Assembly (NCBI RefSeq): GCF_963169125.1
Contig: NC_084794.1
Span: 159,575,858 to 159,639,857, forward strand
DNA: 64,000 nucleotides
Source: Humulus lupulus
Lineage: Eukaryota > Streptophyta > Magnoliopsida > Rosales > Cannabaceae
Direction of reading: 5' to 3'
This document shows, one piece after another, positions 31,777-42,593 of this stretch. Made by a program: the position numbers and the translations under genes. The notes below the pieces were generated by a model. It searched no databases, was not told where the DNA came from, and saw nothing but the letters and a program-made list of their open reading frames with translations. The first letter of the stretch is position 1. Each line of letters begins with the position of its first letter.

Positions 31777-32589
31777 TGATGCAAACCAATGAGCTGGACA
31801 TGCTGATCATACATGTGGGAATGAAGCTGGATTTGCACTAGACCCTTTGTCACTTCCTAGTGGCCCAATTACAAGACTTAGAGCCAAACATTTCAAGGAA
31901 GCACTAAATGGGCTAATCCAAGAGAATTGGGCTGATTCTAAAAAGACCAAGATGGTCTCAAATAATAATCAAAGCTTAGTCCATGTCATCAAAGCAAGTG
32001 AAGAGGCTAATTAACATCTAAAAACGTTATCAGCATGGTTTGACCATTAAAGGGCATGAATTTGATGAGTTTCAAGGATATTAAATAGGGGAATGCTGGT
32101 GGCCTTGGCTGGTTATGTTAATACATTGAATTTAGTCATTTAATTATTTTTTGGCTGCCTTTAGAAGTCCAAAATGCCTAAAAACGTGGGGAGTGTTTAT
32201 TTTTATGTTTGTGTTGCTTTTAAGGCTGAATTATGACTTTTCCTATTCTTGGAGGGTTGTTCCAAGTATATATAGGGGTTTTATGAACTTTGTAAGGATG
32301 ATGTTTTGAGAAATATTATTTTTATTGTGAGGTGTGTTCCTCTTCGTTCTTGAAAGAACTCTTGAACTTATCAAGTTAATCTTGTGGTGTTCAAACAACC
32401 AAACTTATCACCCTGATCCTTGAGATATTCTTAGGTTTCCTAGTGTGGCGTTTTCTATCCTTTGCAGTCTTGGTTTTCATCGAATTAGGTGACAGGACAA
32501 GGCTCAACAAATATTGTCTACACGATATTGGGGTTCCAAACCATCACTTTTATCGGGTTTCATCACAATTATTGGTGAGGTCCATATCA
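31777..32589 (+). mobile_element. 5' LTR of family C element
   Basis: The right edge TCCATATCA at 32589 is fixed by the primer-binding site. The left edge TGATGCAAACC at 31777 is inferred from the TGATG start shared with family B. The LTR, 813 bp, encodes a polyprotein tail near its start and has a TATA box (GTATATATAGGGG) at 32267-32279. The 3' LTR is not in the window, so the left edge and TSD cannot be checked. Confidence 0.78.
31829..32014 (+). CDS. C-terminal tail of the C polyprotein encoded in the LTR
   Basis: One open frame runs through FALDPLSLPSGPITRLRAKH and FKEALNGLIQENW to a stop at 32012-32014. It aligns with the B tail GPVTRARAKRFKEELNSLV. In the 3' LTR this would be the end of pol after integrase. 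In this 5' LTR copy it has no start and is not expected to be translated. The conserved core is a basic GP(I/V)TR.RAK.FKE.LN.L motif of unknown role. Confidence 0.75.
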   Translation, partial: GFALDPLSLPSGPITRLRAKHFKEALNGLIQENWADSKKTKMVSNNNQSLVHVIKASEEAN

Positions 32590-32591
32590 TT

Positions 32592-32603
32592 TGGTATTAG
32601 AGC
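32592..32603 (+). other. Primer-binding site of element C
   Basis: TGGTATTAGAGC differs from the usual TGGTATCAGAGC by one C-to-T change. It is two bases after the LTR end. Confidence 0.85.
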
Positions 32604-33008
32604 TTTGGTTCTAAGGCAAGTTTGACTATCTTTTATTTTCGTTTTCCTATTCCCTACTGTACTTGAAAAAAAAGAAGAACAACAGCAAAAAAAAAGTACA
32701 TGATTCCAGTAAGAAAAATTTATTCCTTTCAATCTTGTTTCTCACCGTATTCAAGTTCTTGATCTTGTTGATGAGTTTTGGTTGCTTCTCATTTTTTAAT
32801 GGTTGCTAGATTATTTTGAATTAGTTTCTTGAGCTTGATTAAGAACTAAAGAAGACACAAAATAGTGGAAAAAGGCAAGAGTGTGTGAGGCCATAAGAGG
32901 GTAAAAGCCGTTTAGAGTGAAAACACGAGTGCAAGTGTATAAATTGTTGAGTGAAACACACGAGGGAGTGCTTGTGAGGATTCTAACTTTGTTTTGCAGA
33001 TTCTAAAA
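32604..33008 (+). other. Element C leader
   Basis: This is AT-rich non-coding sequence with an A run at about 32668-32695. Just before gag it reads TTGTTTTGCAGATTCT, the same acceptor-like string that precedes B gag at about 46821-46836. Confidence 0.65.
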
Positions 33009-34130
33009 ATGTCCAATAATCAAGAAGAAGACACAGCCGGAGATTTTCGACAACCCGCAGGTCCGAACCTCCAAATGCAAGCATTGTTAGGGGAGATGAG
33101 GCATATGATGAGGGCTGAATTAGAACCTATTCATGAGAGGTTGGATAGGGTAGAAGTGGGAACTCCTAGGGAACAGCAACAGGACAACCCCAATAGGCAA
33201 CAAGGTGGGCGTGTTCCGTGGCGGAATGTTGAGGAAGAGGCTGAGTCAGAGGAGTTTGATGAGTCATATTTGAACAGGGGTAGGTTTGAGCGTGGGTATA
33301 GGAATAAAGAAGGTAGGATGGGTAGGCCTAGGAGGGATAATGATTTAGGAAACATAAAGATTAAAATCCCATCTTTTCAAGGTAAAAATGATCCTGAAGC
33401 TTATTTGGAGTGGGAAACTAAAATGGAGATGGTGTTTGATTGTCACAACTACTCGGAGATAAAGAAGGTTAAGTTGGAAGCAATTGAATTCACTGATTAT
33501 GCCATTGTTTGGTGGGATCAATTATTGATTAATAAGATGAAGAATAGAGAGCCACCCGTGGACACTTGGGAGGAGATGAAAATTCTTATGAGGAAGCGTT
33601 TTGTACCCAGCCACTATTATAGGGGATTGTATCAAAAGTTGCAGAGGTTAAATCAAGGTTCCAAGAGTGTGGATGAGTATTACAAGGAGATGGAGGTAGC
33701 TATGATCTGGGCTAATGTAGAAGAGGACAGGGAAGCCACCATGGCTAGGTTTTTGAACGGTTTAAATTGAGAGATTGCGGATATAGTTGAGTTGCAGCAC
33801 TATGTTGAGATGACGGATATGGTGCATCAAGCCATAAAGGTGGAGGAACAACTCAAACGGAAGGGATTGGCTAGGAGGGGACAACCTATGGCTACCACCA
33901 GCCTATGGAAGATAGCTCCAAAAAGGGACGAGCAGATACAAAATTATCCAAAATTTGAACCCTCTAAGAATGCCAAGCCAACGACCGCCACTACTTTAGG
34001 TAACACTGATTCTTCTACTTCTAAAACACATGATATTAAATGTTTTAAATGTCAGTGGTGGGGACAAATAGCTAGCCAGTGTGTAAACAAAAGGTGATGG
34101 TGATTAATGCCCAAGGAGAGCTTGAGTCAG
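33009..34130 (+). pseudogene. gag: Element C gag, nearly intact with a stop
   Basis: It starts at Met 33009 (MSNNQEEDTAG). A coiled-coil-like N-terminus ([13 protein letters not shown]) is followed by a basic linker, then the gag core ([60 protein letters not shown]). A TGA at about 33768 replaces the Arg codon of family B at the same place. The frame then continues with EIADIVELQHYVEMTDMVHQ. The zinc knuckle reads CFKCQWWGQIASQC: the zinc-binding His of the CX2CX4HX4C motif is Gln here. A stop follows NKR. An A solo LTR interrupts at 34131, and the frame resumes at 36043. Confidence 0.93.
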
Positions 34131-36042
34131 TGTAATGACCCACTAATCTAGACTAATTGGACCATTATCGAAACTATACATAAAACTTACATTTTTACAA
34201 AAATACCATAATTTATTGAGTAACTTGAAAAATAAGAGTTATTTACAAAGAAACAGAATACTAAGAAGGATTATGGGATCCCATTGTTTTTAAAACGAAA
34301 GATGATTTAAAAATAAAAGACATTACATATTTGGTGCGGAAAATACACATAAAATCATAAAAATTTAAAAGGAGACTACATCCTCGAATCGAATAACGCT
34401 CGGCCCCTTGACTCCATTCACCATCGATACACATTCTCCAAGCGTCACGAATCTTTCCGCCTCTAAACTTATTTTCCTGCACATAAACAGAAAGGAGTGA
34501 GCCTAATGCCCAGCAAGGAAAATCTAACACAAAATCATATACATAAATTCATAAGAAAACATAAAGACTTAACATAACACATATAACATACACTTATTAT
34601 AATGGCCATTATTACTTGGGGTCCCATAGACTAAACAAGCTTATGCCCATGAGATTAGTGGGGTCCTACCAGCTAAATAGGCTTATGCCCACAATCTTTT
34701 TGGGGTCTTGTTAGTCAAATAGGGCATATGACCAAGCCTACAACATACACATCAATAACATATTCATAACATATGAAAACATAACACAAAAAAATAGCAT
34801 AAACATAACATATAGATTCTAGCCTATTTTCCTTACCAAAGTTACCGAGATTATGGACTGAGTTGGGATTGTTGGAACACTCCTAAAACCATAAGAAAGA
34901 GTAAGTCTAAAGAAAGGAGATGAAATGAAAGAGATGGAAAGACTAAACCATAGAAAACATACTTACCGACTTATATGCTTAAAAGCTTGGATTCCCTAAC
35001 CAAAATAAGAATAAGGTTAGGGGACTGAGTAGAAGGTTTTGAGAAAGGAAATAACATAAAAATACAGAAAAGAACTAGAGTTTTGGTTTTACCTCAAAGA
35101 TTGCAAGATCAATCTAACATCCACCGAAATACTATAGCACTCACTGACTTCCCAAAGTGTTTGATAAGCTTATGATGTTTAAGCTTATAGTTTTTCCCCA
35201 AACCAAGTGTTTACACTCTCACACTCACTTAACACTAGCAGCCTCTGAACTTAGAGCAAATGGTGAATAATGGCTGGGTACTAGGTCCTATTTATAGAGT
35301 TTGGGAATGAAAATATCTTGATTTTACTTGAATAAAAATAATGGCTTTTTAAGTGAAAATCATTTGAATAATCGTTCAGCAGAGGCTGAAGACTCGTTCA
35401 GAAGATGCTGGACTGTTGAAGGAGTTTGAATGGCTGAAGGGAAAAGAATTCAAATGTATTTGAATTCATGCTGGTGGAGGCGATATATCGCCCCCTATAG
35501 GCGATATATCGCCTGGACCTTTGTTCCCGAGGCAACCGTGCATCGATTCGTGTTTTCCGTATCTACGTGCTGCGACATATCGCCCCCTATAGCTGCGATA
35601 TATCGGCATACACTGAATATTTAAACATGAATTTACACATTTTTAGCTGAGTTTGAATGGAGTAAACAGCCTTGACTAAGCCCTCAACGTGCTCAAAGCT
35701 GCTGACTGACCCTATACATTCAAACTTTTACCCTTATTTAATTTAATCCTCAAAAATACTTAATCCTTAATTACCATTCAAAACATGTGCTTAAAATCCT
35801 ATTGGTTGATGTCTAAACCTTATAATATAATAATATAATCCTTAATATCAGACACATTAATCAAACCTTAGGTTATACTTAATATTCTTAAACTATAGGT
35901 TAAACTTAGAAAATCTATAAGTACTACTATGAGTGTCCAAATAACTCCCGGTCTGAACCAAAAATCCAAAGTAACAATGATAACACTAAACATACTATAA
36001 TACTACTAAACAATTAGCTAAGTAAAGTTCTTGGACTCTACA
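34131..36042 (-). mobile_element. Solo LTR, family A (TSD GTCAG)
   Basis: It is a 1,912-bp LTR from TGTAATGACCC to CTTGGACTCTACA, with the exact target duplication GTCAG at 34126-34130 and 36043-36047. It is inserted between the zinc knuckle and protease of element C, on the opposite strand. Confidence 0.97.
35477..35606. repeat. GATATATC palindrome cluster in A LTR
   Basis: The copy has the standard two-pair layout. The second pair has GACATATC in one member, as in the full-length element. Confidence 0.95.
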
Positions 36043-38605
36043 GTCAGGGAATGAAGAAGAAGTAGATGATGATGCCATGCCACCTTTGGAGGATGCTGAT
36101 GATGAGAAAAATGCTGTGGTTGGAGATTTATTGGTAGCAAGGCAAGTTCTCAATGTGCAGATTAAGGAGGAAGAAATTAACCAAAGGGAGAACTTGTTTT
36201 ATACTCGGTGCTTTGTAAATAACAAAGTTTGCAGTGTCATTATCGATGGAGGGAGTTGTACAAATGTAGCCAACACTTATTTGGTGGAGAAATTGGCCTT
36301 AACCACCTCAAAACATCCTCACCCTTACCGATTTCAGTGGCTAAATGATTGTGGCAAAGTCAAGGTGACAAGGCAAGTGTTGGTGGCATTATCCATTGGA
36401 AAATATGAGGATGAGGTGCTTTGTGATGTGGTTCCTATGCATGCATGCCATTTATTGTTGGGAAGACCGTGGCAGTGTGATTTGAGGGTTACACATGATG
36501 GATTCATGAATAGGTATTCTTTCACTCTTAAAGGGCAACCTATTACTCTTGTTCCATTAACTCCAAAACAGGCCATGGAGGATCAACTAAAGTTACAAAG
36601 ATCAAATGAATAAAATAAAGAAAAAGAAAGGAAGGCTGAAATTGAGAAAAAAAAGAGTTTAAAAAAAAAAAAAAAGAGAGAAAAACATTGTTCAGAGTGA
36701 AAAACAAAGAGAGAGGATTTTAGCCATAGTGAGAGCAAGAGAGGAAAAATTCAATTATATTGCAAAAAAAGTGAGATCAAGAGAGCATTATTTTCACACC
36801 AGCCCCTTATTGTACTCATGTACAAGGAGGCTCTTTTATGTACTAATGATCACGTCAGTGCTTTGCCGAGCGATATTGTTTCTCTTTGGTAGGAGTTTGA
36901 AGATGTCCTTCCCGAAGAGGTCCCTTATGGCTTACCTCCAATTCGAGGGATTGAACATCAAATTGATTTCATACTTGGTGCATCCATTCCAAATCGACCT
37001 GCTTATAGGAGCAATCCCGAGGAGACCAAGGAGCTTCAGAGGCAAGTAGGTGAATTATTAAAGAAGGGGTATGTGCGTGAAAGCATGAGTCCTTGTGCTG
37101 TTTCGGTGCTATTAGTTCCTAAGAAGGTTGGAACATGGAGGATGTGTGTTGACTGCCGAGCCATCAACAACATAACGGTAAAATATCGTCATCCCATTCC
37201 TAGATTAGATGATATGTTGGATGAATTGCATGGTTCTTGTGTCTTTATAAAAATTGATCTTAAGAGTGGATATCATCAGATTAGGATGAAGGAAGGTTGA
37301 TGAGGACACCAAGACTAAAGATCCAAGTCTAGTTCCAGTTGGTCTGGTGACGAGGGCGCGAGCCAAAAGACTCAGTTTAGGAGCTTGATGAGTCTTATTG
37401 TATTTTGTCATCTTGTATTTTTTATTTAGTCTTTGTTTATTTTGTGAAAAGTCAAACACTTGACTTGTGTGAGTCCAAGAGTCCTTTTGTCTTTAATTTC
37501 GGTTTTCATTAGGAAGACAAAAGGCTTGTTTTTTTAAATTTCGGTTTTCATTAGGAAGACAAAAGGCTTGTTTTTTTTTAATTTCGGTTTTGCTTTAGGA
37601 AGACAAAGGGGCTTGTCTTGATGTAATTTTCGCCTATATTAGGCCTTGAAAACATTTGGAAAAATCAGATTACTTTGAATGAAAAATTGTGAGTTTATTT
37701 CTTCTTGAGTTCTTGAAGAAACTTTTGAACTTATCAAGGGGTTCCTTGTGGCGTTCATCCTGACTTATCAAACGGATTCCATCCCCGTTTGTGGCGTCTT
37801 CCTCATACCAAGGTTCGTGCTTGGCTAAGCATTGGGTCGCGGTTCTTCATCCCCAAATTTCGTGTGTTCTTGGTGGTTGTGCCATATTTGGTGTCGGGTT
37901 TCATCACAATGTTGGTGTGGTTCGTATCAAAGGTGATGAATGGAAAACTGCTTTTAAAACTAAATATGGTTTGTATGAGTGGTTAGTAATGCCTTTCGGT
38001 TTAACTAATGCTTCGAGCACATTTATGCGCTTGATGAACCATGTTTTGTGTGCATTTATTGGCAGATTTGTAGTTGTGTATTTTGATGATATCCTAATTT
38101 ATAGCAAAAACTTGGAAGAACATGCAATGCATTTGAAATCTGTTTTGGAAATTCTAAGAAAAGAAAAGTTGTTTGCTAACCTCAAGAAGTGCACCTTTTG
38201 CGCAGATAAGCTTGTGTTTCTTGGTTTTGTTGTTAGTAAGAGTGGAATTGAGGTGGACGAGGAAAAGGTGAAGACAATCCAAGAGTGGCCAACGCCTACA
38301 ACAATCAGCCAAGTGAGGAGTTTCCACGGCTTAGCTAGCTTCTATAGACAGTTTGTGCGTGATTTTAGTAGCTTAGCCACCCCTCTTACTGAAGTCATCA
38401 AGAAAAATGTGCAGTTTAAGTGGGGGAAAGAACAAGAAAAAGGCATTTAATCTGATCAAATAGAAGTTAATTAATGCACCTTTGCTTGTTTTACCTAACT
38501 TTGCTAAAACTTTTGAAATTGAGTGTGATGCTTTAGGAATAGGTATTGGAGCTGTTTTGATGCAAGAAGGCCATCCAGTTGCTTATTTTAGTGAAAGTTG
38601 AGTGG
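36043..38605 (+). pseudogene. pol: Element C protease, RT and start of RNase H, broken and split
   Basis: The protease segment 36043-36615 has [13 protein letters not shown] (DGGS in place of DSGA, as in family B) and [12 protein letters not shown]. It ends in a stop, followed by a low-complexity A-rich stretch near 36660. RT starts at about 36900 with DVLPEEVPYGLPPIRGIEHQ, then [18 protein letters not shown] and [18 protein letters not shown], where a B solo LTR (37298-37929) splits it. RT resumes with [33 protein letters not shown] and [20 protein letters not shown]. Stops follow near 38450, then [20 protein letters not shown] of RNase H. At about 38605 it passes abruptly into D gag. Integrase and the 3' LTR are lost. 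CRM-like by RT motifs, judged by eye. Confidence 0.92.
37298..37929 (+). mobile_element. Solo LTR, family B (TSD AAGGT)
   Basis: It is a 632-bp LTR from TGATGAGGACACC to GGTTCGTATCA, with the exact target duplication AAGGT at 37293-37297 and 37930-37934. It still encodes the start of the tail (GLVTRARAKRL) but stops soon after, and it lacks the polypurine duplication seen in other solo copies. Confidence 0.96.
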
Positions 38606-39100
38606 GGCAGTCTGGATCAGGGCAATATGACTATTACTGAATATGCCCTAAAATTTGATAAGCTTGCAAAGTTTGCTCCAGATCTTGTGCCTACCGATGC
38701 TGCTAGGCAAGATCGATTTATCAGGGGGCTTAATGCTATGTTAGCCCGGGATGTCAGGATCACAACAGTACCTGGAGGAAAACTTATGCCCAGGTTGTTG
38801 AGAAGCTCTTACCACTGAGGAAGCAGAGAACAAGATATGGAGGGATAGTGCAGCGAGAAGGGAGGGCCGCAGGGCGGTGCCTCCATATTCTGGATCTGGT
38901 AGGGGCGGAGGCCCCAGTGACTTCAAGAGGAAGACTCTTGACACCTCAACCGCTCCTGGTTCTGATAGGAGGGGTCGGGGTGGTTAGGGTGGTCGTCAGA
39001 GTGGAGGTGATGCATGGCGGACCTATCCAGAGTGCCCGAGCTGTAGAAGACACCATCTTGGCGAGTGTCGGGCCAAGGCTTGTTTCGCATGCGGTACAGT
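38606..39100 (+). pseudogene. gag: Family D gag, C-terminal part
   Basis: It begins in mid-gag (GNMTITEYALKFDKLAKFAP) right after C RNase H sequence, then IRGLNAMLARDVRITTVPG. A frameshift falls near 38780, before EEAENKIWRDSAARREGR and PPYSGSGRGG. The left boundary is not an LTR edge, so this is a deletion junction. The sequence closely matches the minus-strand D gag at 1017-1352. Confidence 0.88.
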
Positions 39101-39760
39101 GGGGTATCACATGAAAGACTGCCCAACAGTGAAGAAAGGTGAAGCAGGGAAGGTGGATAGCTTGACTCCATCTCGAGTATTCACTTTGACAAAGGCTGAG
39201 GCCGAGTCTAGTCCCTCGGTAGTGACAGGTCAGCTTTCTAGCGTTGGCACTCCTTTTACAGTATTGATTGATTCTGGTGCTACACATTCTTTTGTTTCTA
39301 GTAAAGTGATAGATAGATTGTGTAGACCTAGTGAGTATCGGACTGCAGGGTTTGGGACTTTATTGCGTACCGAGGAACTGGTAGTTTCTAGGAGATGGAT
39401 TACGGCACTGCCAGTGATGGCTGATAGTAGGGAACTCTCGGTGGATTTGATTGAGTTAGACAAGGAGGATTTTGATATGATTTTGGGGATGGATTGGTTG
39501 GTCAGGTATGGAGCTACTATTGACTGCAAGAAGAAGATGGTGACTGTTGAGCTTGAGGGCGAAGACACTTTTGTCTTTGTGGGTGCGGTGTCTGGACCCT
39601 GTGTACCCATGATTTCAGCGTTGAGAGCCAGAGACTTGTTACAGGGGGGATGCATAGGTTTTCTGGCTAGTGTAGTGGATACTGCTAGAGTTATGCTGGC
39701 AGGGCCGGGAGAGACCAGATTGGTGTGTCACCGCCACGCAGGGAGATTTAGTTGAGATTG
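39001..39760 (+). pseudogene. pol: Family D zinc knuckle and protease
   Basis: It has a CX2C..H..C segment CPSCRRHHLGECRAK, then the knuckle ACFACGTVGYHMKDC, in which the usual GH is YH. The protease has LIDSGATHSFVSSKVI and DFDMILGMDWLVRYGATIDC. The frame ends near 39755. The linker with the [14 protein letters not shown] motif that family A has between protease and RT is largely missing, so there is a small deletion about 39725-39745, plus a frameshift. Confidence 0.88.
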
Positions 39761-41070
39761 AGTTAGCACCAGGGACAGAACTAGTATCCAGGACACCGTA
39801 CAGAATGGCACCAACAGAACTGAAAGAGTTAAAGATATAGTTGCAGGAACTTCTGGATTTGGGATTCATCAGGCCTAGTTATTCTCCATGGGGCGCTCCA
39901 GTGTTGTTTGTGAAGAAGAAGGATGGGACCTTGAGGATGTGTATAGATTATAGAGAATTGAACAAGTTAACTATTAAGAATAAGTATCCCCTACCAAGGA
40001 TTGATGACTTGTTCGATCACCTGCAGGGAAAGACGGTATTCTCAAAGATTGATCTTCGATCTGGTTATCACCAGCTGAGAATCAAAGATGAGGACATACC
40101 GAAGACGGTCTTTCGGACACGGTATGGGCATTATGAGTTCTTGGTCATGTCTTTTGGTTTGACCAATGCCCCAGCAACTTTTATGGATCTGATGAACAGG
40201 GTGTTCAAGGACTTCTTGGATCAGTTCGTCATTGTCTTCATCGACGACATCTTGGTTTGTTCCAGTTCAGAGGGAGAGCATGAGCAGCATCTCCGACAGG
40301 TTCTACAGAGGTTAAGGGAGCATCAGTTGTATGCCAAGTTTAAGAAGTGTGAGTTTTGGCTGCCAGATGTGACCTTTCTTGGGCATATAGTTGGGGCATA
40401 AGGGATTAAGGTGGATCCGTCCAAGATAGAAGCAGTAAGGGATTGGCCGAGGGTAAGGAACGCCTCGGAGCTTCGAAGTTTCCTTGGATTGGCTGGTTAC
40501 TACAGACAGCTCGTAGAGGGCTTCTCAAAGATATCTCCATCGATGACAGAGTTGACAAGGAAGAATCAAAAGTTTGTTCGGTCAGAGAAGTGTGAGAACA
40601 GTTTTCAAGAGTTGAAGCGACGACTTATTTCTGCGCCTGTGTTGAGTCTTCCTTCGGAGGAAGGAAAGTTTGTGGTCTATTGGGATGCATCGAGGATGGG
40701 TATGGGCTGCGTGCTGATGCAGAACAAAAAAGTCATAGCCTATGCATCTCAGCAGCTGAAGGAGTATGAGCAGCGGTATCCGACTCATGATTTGGAATTA
40801 GCAGCGGTGGTATTCGCACTGAAGGTGTGGCGTCATTATTTGTATGGGGAGAAGTGCGAGATATACACTGATCATAAAAGTTTGAAGCATTTCTTTACTC
40901 AGAAGGATCTGAACATGAGGCAGAGACGTTGGTTGGAGCTGGTTAAGGATTATGACTGTGATATTCTTTATCACCCTGGGAAGGTCAATGTGGTGGCAGA
41001 TGCGCTGAGTACGAGGGGCCCAGGACAGTTCTATAGTTCACTCAAATCTCGAGGGAGTTAGCCGATGAGA
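39761..41070 (+). pseudogene. pol: Family D reverse transcriptase and RNase H
   Basis: RT reads through [14 protein letters not shown], a stop at 39838, [55 protein letters not shown] and [12 protein letters not shown], with the catalytic DD pair present. A TAA near 40400 interrupts before [17 protein letters not shown]. RNase H has [17 protein letters not shown] (WDAS where active copies have CDAS; the Asp is kept), [12 protein letters not shown] and [11 protein letters not shown]. The frame is lost after 41060. The order and residues match family A, so both belong to one chromovirus branch. Confidence 0.93.
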
Positions 41071-42557
41071 TGGTCAGAGCAAAGATAGAACTGGTGGTAG
41101 CCCAGTTAGCCAATATTACCTTGCAGTCGACCCTGTTAGAGCGGTCAAGGAGGGACAGTTAGTGGATGCGCAGTTGTAGGAGGTTAGACAGCATGTCTCA
41201 GCGGGGACAGCTAAGGATTATACTGTTTCTAAGACAGGTTTGCTCCGTTATCCGGGACGGATTTGTGTTCTGGCAGATGAGGGGATCAGACGAGAGATAC
41301 TGGATGAGTCTCACACTACACCATACTCACTTCATTCGGGTACCACGAAGATGTACCAGGATCTACGGACATTATATGGTGGCCTGGGATGAAGAAGGAT
41401 GTGGTAGAGTATGTGGTTAGATGTTTGACGTGTCAGGAAGTTAAGGCTGAGCATCAGTGACCAGCGGGATTGCTTCAACCTTTGGGTATCCTAGAGTGGA
41501 AGTGGGAGGATATTACAATGGATTTCGTAGGTGGATTACCCAGGACAGTTGGACTTCATGACTCGGTGTGGGTGATAGTGGACAGGTACCAAGTTAGCTC
41601 ATTTTCTACCAGTGAGATCGACCTATACAGTGGAACTGTACGCAGAGCTGTATGTGAGGGAGATAGTTCGTCTCCATGGGGTTCCAAAGTCTATTGTATC
41701 TGATCGAGACCCTATCTTTACCTCCAAGTTTTGGGGAGCTCTGCAGAGAGCTATGGGGACTCAGCTGAAGTTTAGCACAACTTTTCATCCTCAGACTGAT
41801 GGACAGTCTGAGAGGACGATTTAGATGTTAGAGGACATGCTTAGAGTGTGTGTGATTGATTTCGAGGGGTCTTGGAGTAAGTATTTACCGTTGATCGAAT
41901 TTTCATATAACAACAGTTAACAGTCCACGATTGGAGTGGCCCCTTATGAGATGTTATATGGGAGGATATGTAGGTCACCCATACATTGGGATGAGATGGG
42001 TTAGAGGAGGTACCTAGGACCAGATATGGTTCAGAGAACTAATGAGGCTGTCGAGAAGATTCGAGCCAGAATGCTTGCTTCGCAGAGTAGACAGAAATGC
42101 TACGCTGATTCTAAACGTAGGGACGTGGAGTTCCAGGTTGGGGACCACGTGTTTCTGCGAGTTTCACCACTGAGAGGAGTGCGGAGGTTTGGGGTGAAGG
42201 GAAAGTTGAGCCCTCGGTTTGTTGGACCTTTTGAGATCCTAGAGAGGATTGGGCAGGTGGCTTATAGGCTGGCCTTGCCACCGTCGCTATCAGGAGTTCA
42301 TGATGTGTTCCATGTCTCCATGTGTGTGGAAATTTGTATCTGATGCAACACATGTACTGAAGTACGAGGACTTAGAGTTACAGACAGACTTGTCCTATGA
42401 GGAGCGACCAGTTCAGATTTTGGATCGGAAGGACAAAGTCTTACGGAATAAGACAATTCCGTTAGTGAAGGTGTTGTGGAGGAATAGCAAGGTCGAGGAA
42501 GCGACCTGGGAGTTAGAGACAGCAATGCGGGATCAGTATCCTGAGCTATTTAGGTAA
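41071..42557 (+). pseudogene. pol: Family D integrase and chromodomain, heavily frameshifted
   Basis: The pieces, in several frames, are: CLTCQEVKAEHQ near 41430, then a stop; [20 protein letters not shown] at about 41475; a frameshift near 41590; [20 protein letters not shown] and [13 protein letters not shown] with a TAG just after; SRQKCYADSKRRDVEFQVGD at about 42085; and the chromodomain VLWRNSKVEEATWELETAM with YPELFR at 42545-42557. At least five stops or shifts are present. The stop lies 36 bp before the LTR. Confidence 0.9.
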
Positions 42558-42579
42558 ATTTCGAGGACGAAATTCTCAG

Positions 42580-42592
42580 TAGGAGGGGATAG
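42580..42592 (+). other. Polypurine tract of family D element
   Basis: TAGGAGGGGATAG lies directly before the 3' LTR, next to a conserved TTTCGAGGACGAAATTCT segment also present (in reverse) beside the A polypurine tract. Confidence 0.85.
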
Positions 42593-42593
42593 T

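Noticed and set aside
36616..36740. A-rich low-complexity stretch considered as a LINE or SINE tail.
   Set aside because: It lies inside element C between protease and RT, in the position of the Lys/Glu/Ser linker of family B, and has no target duplication.
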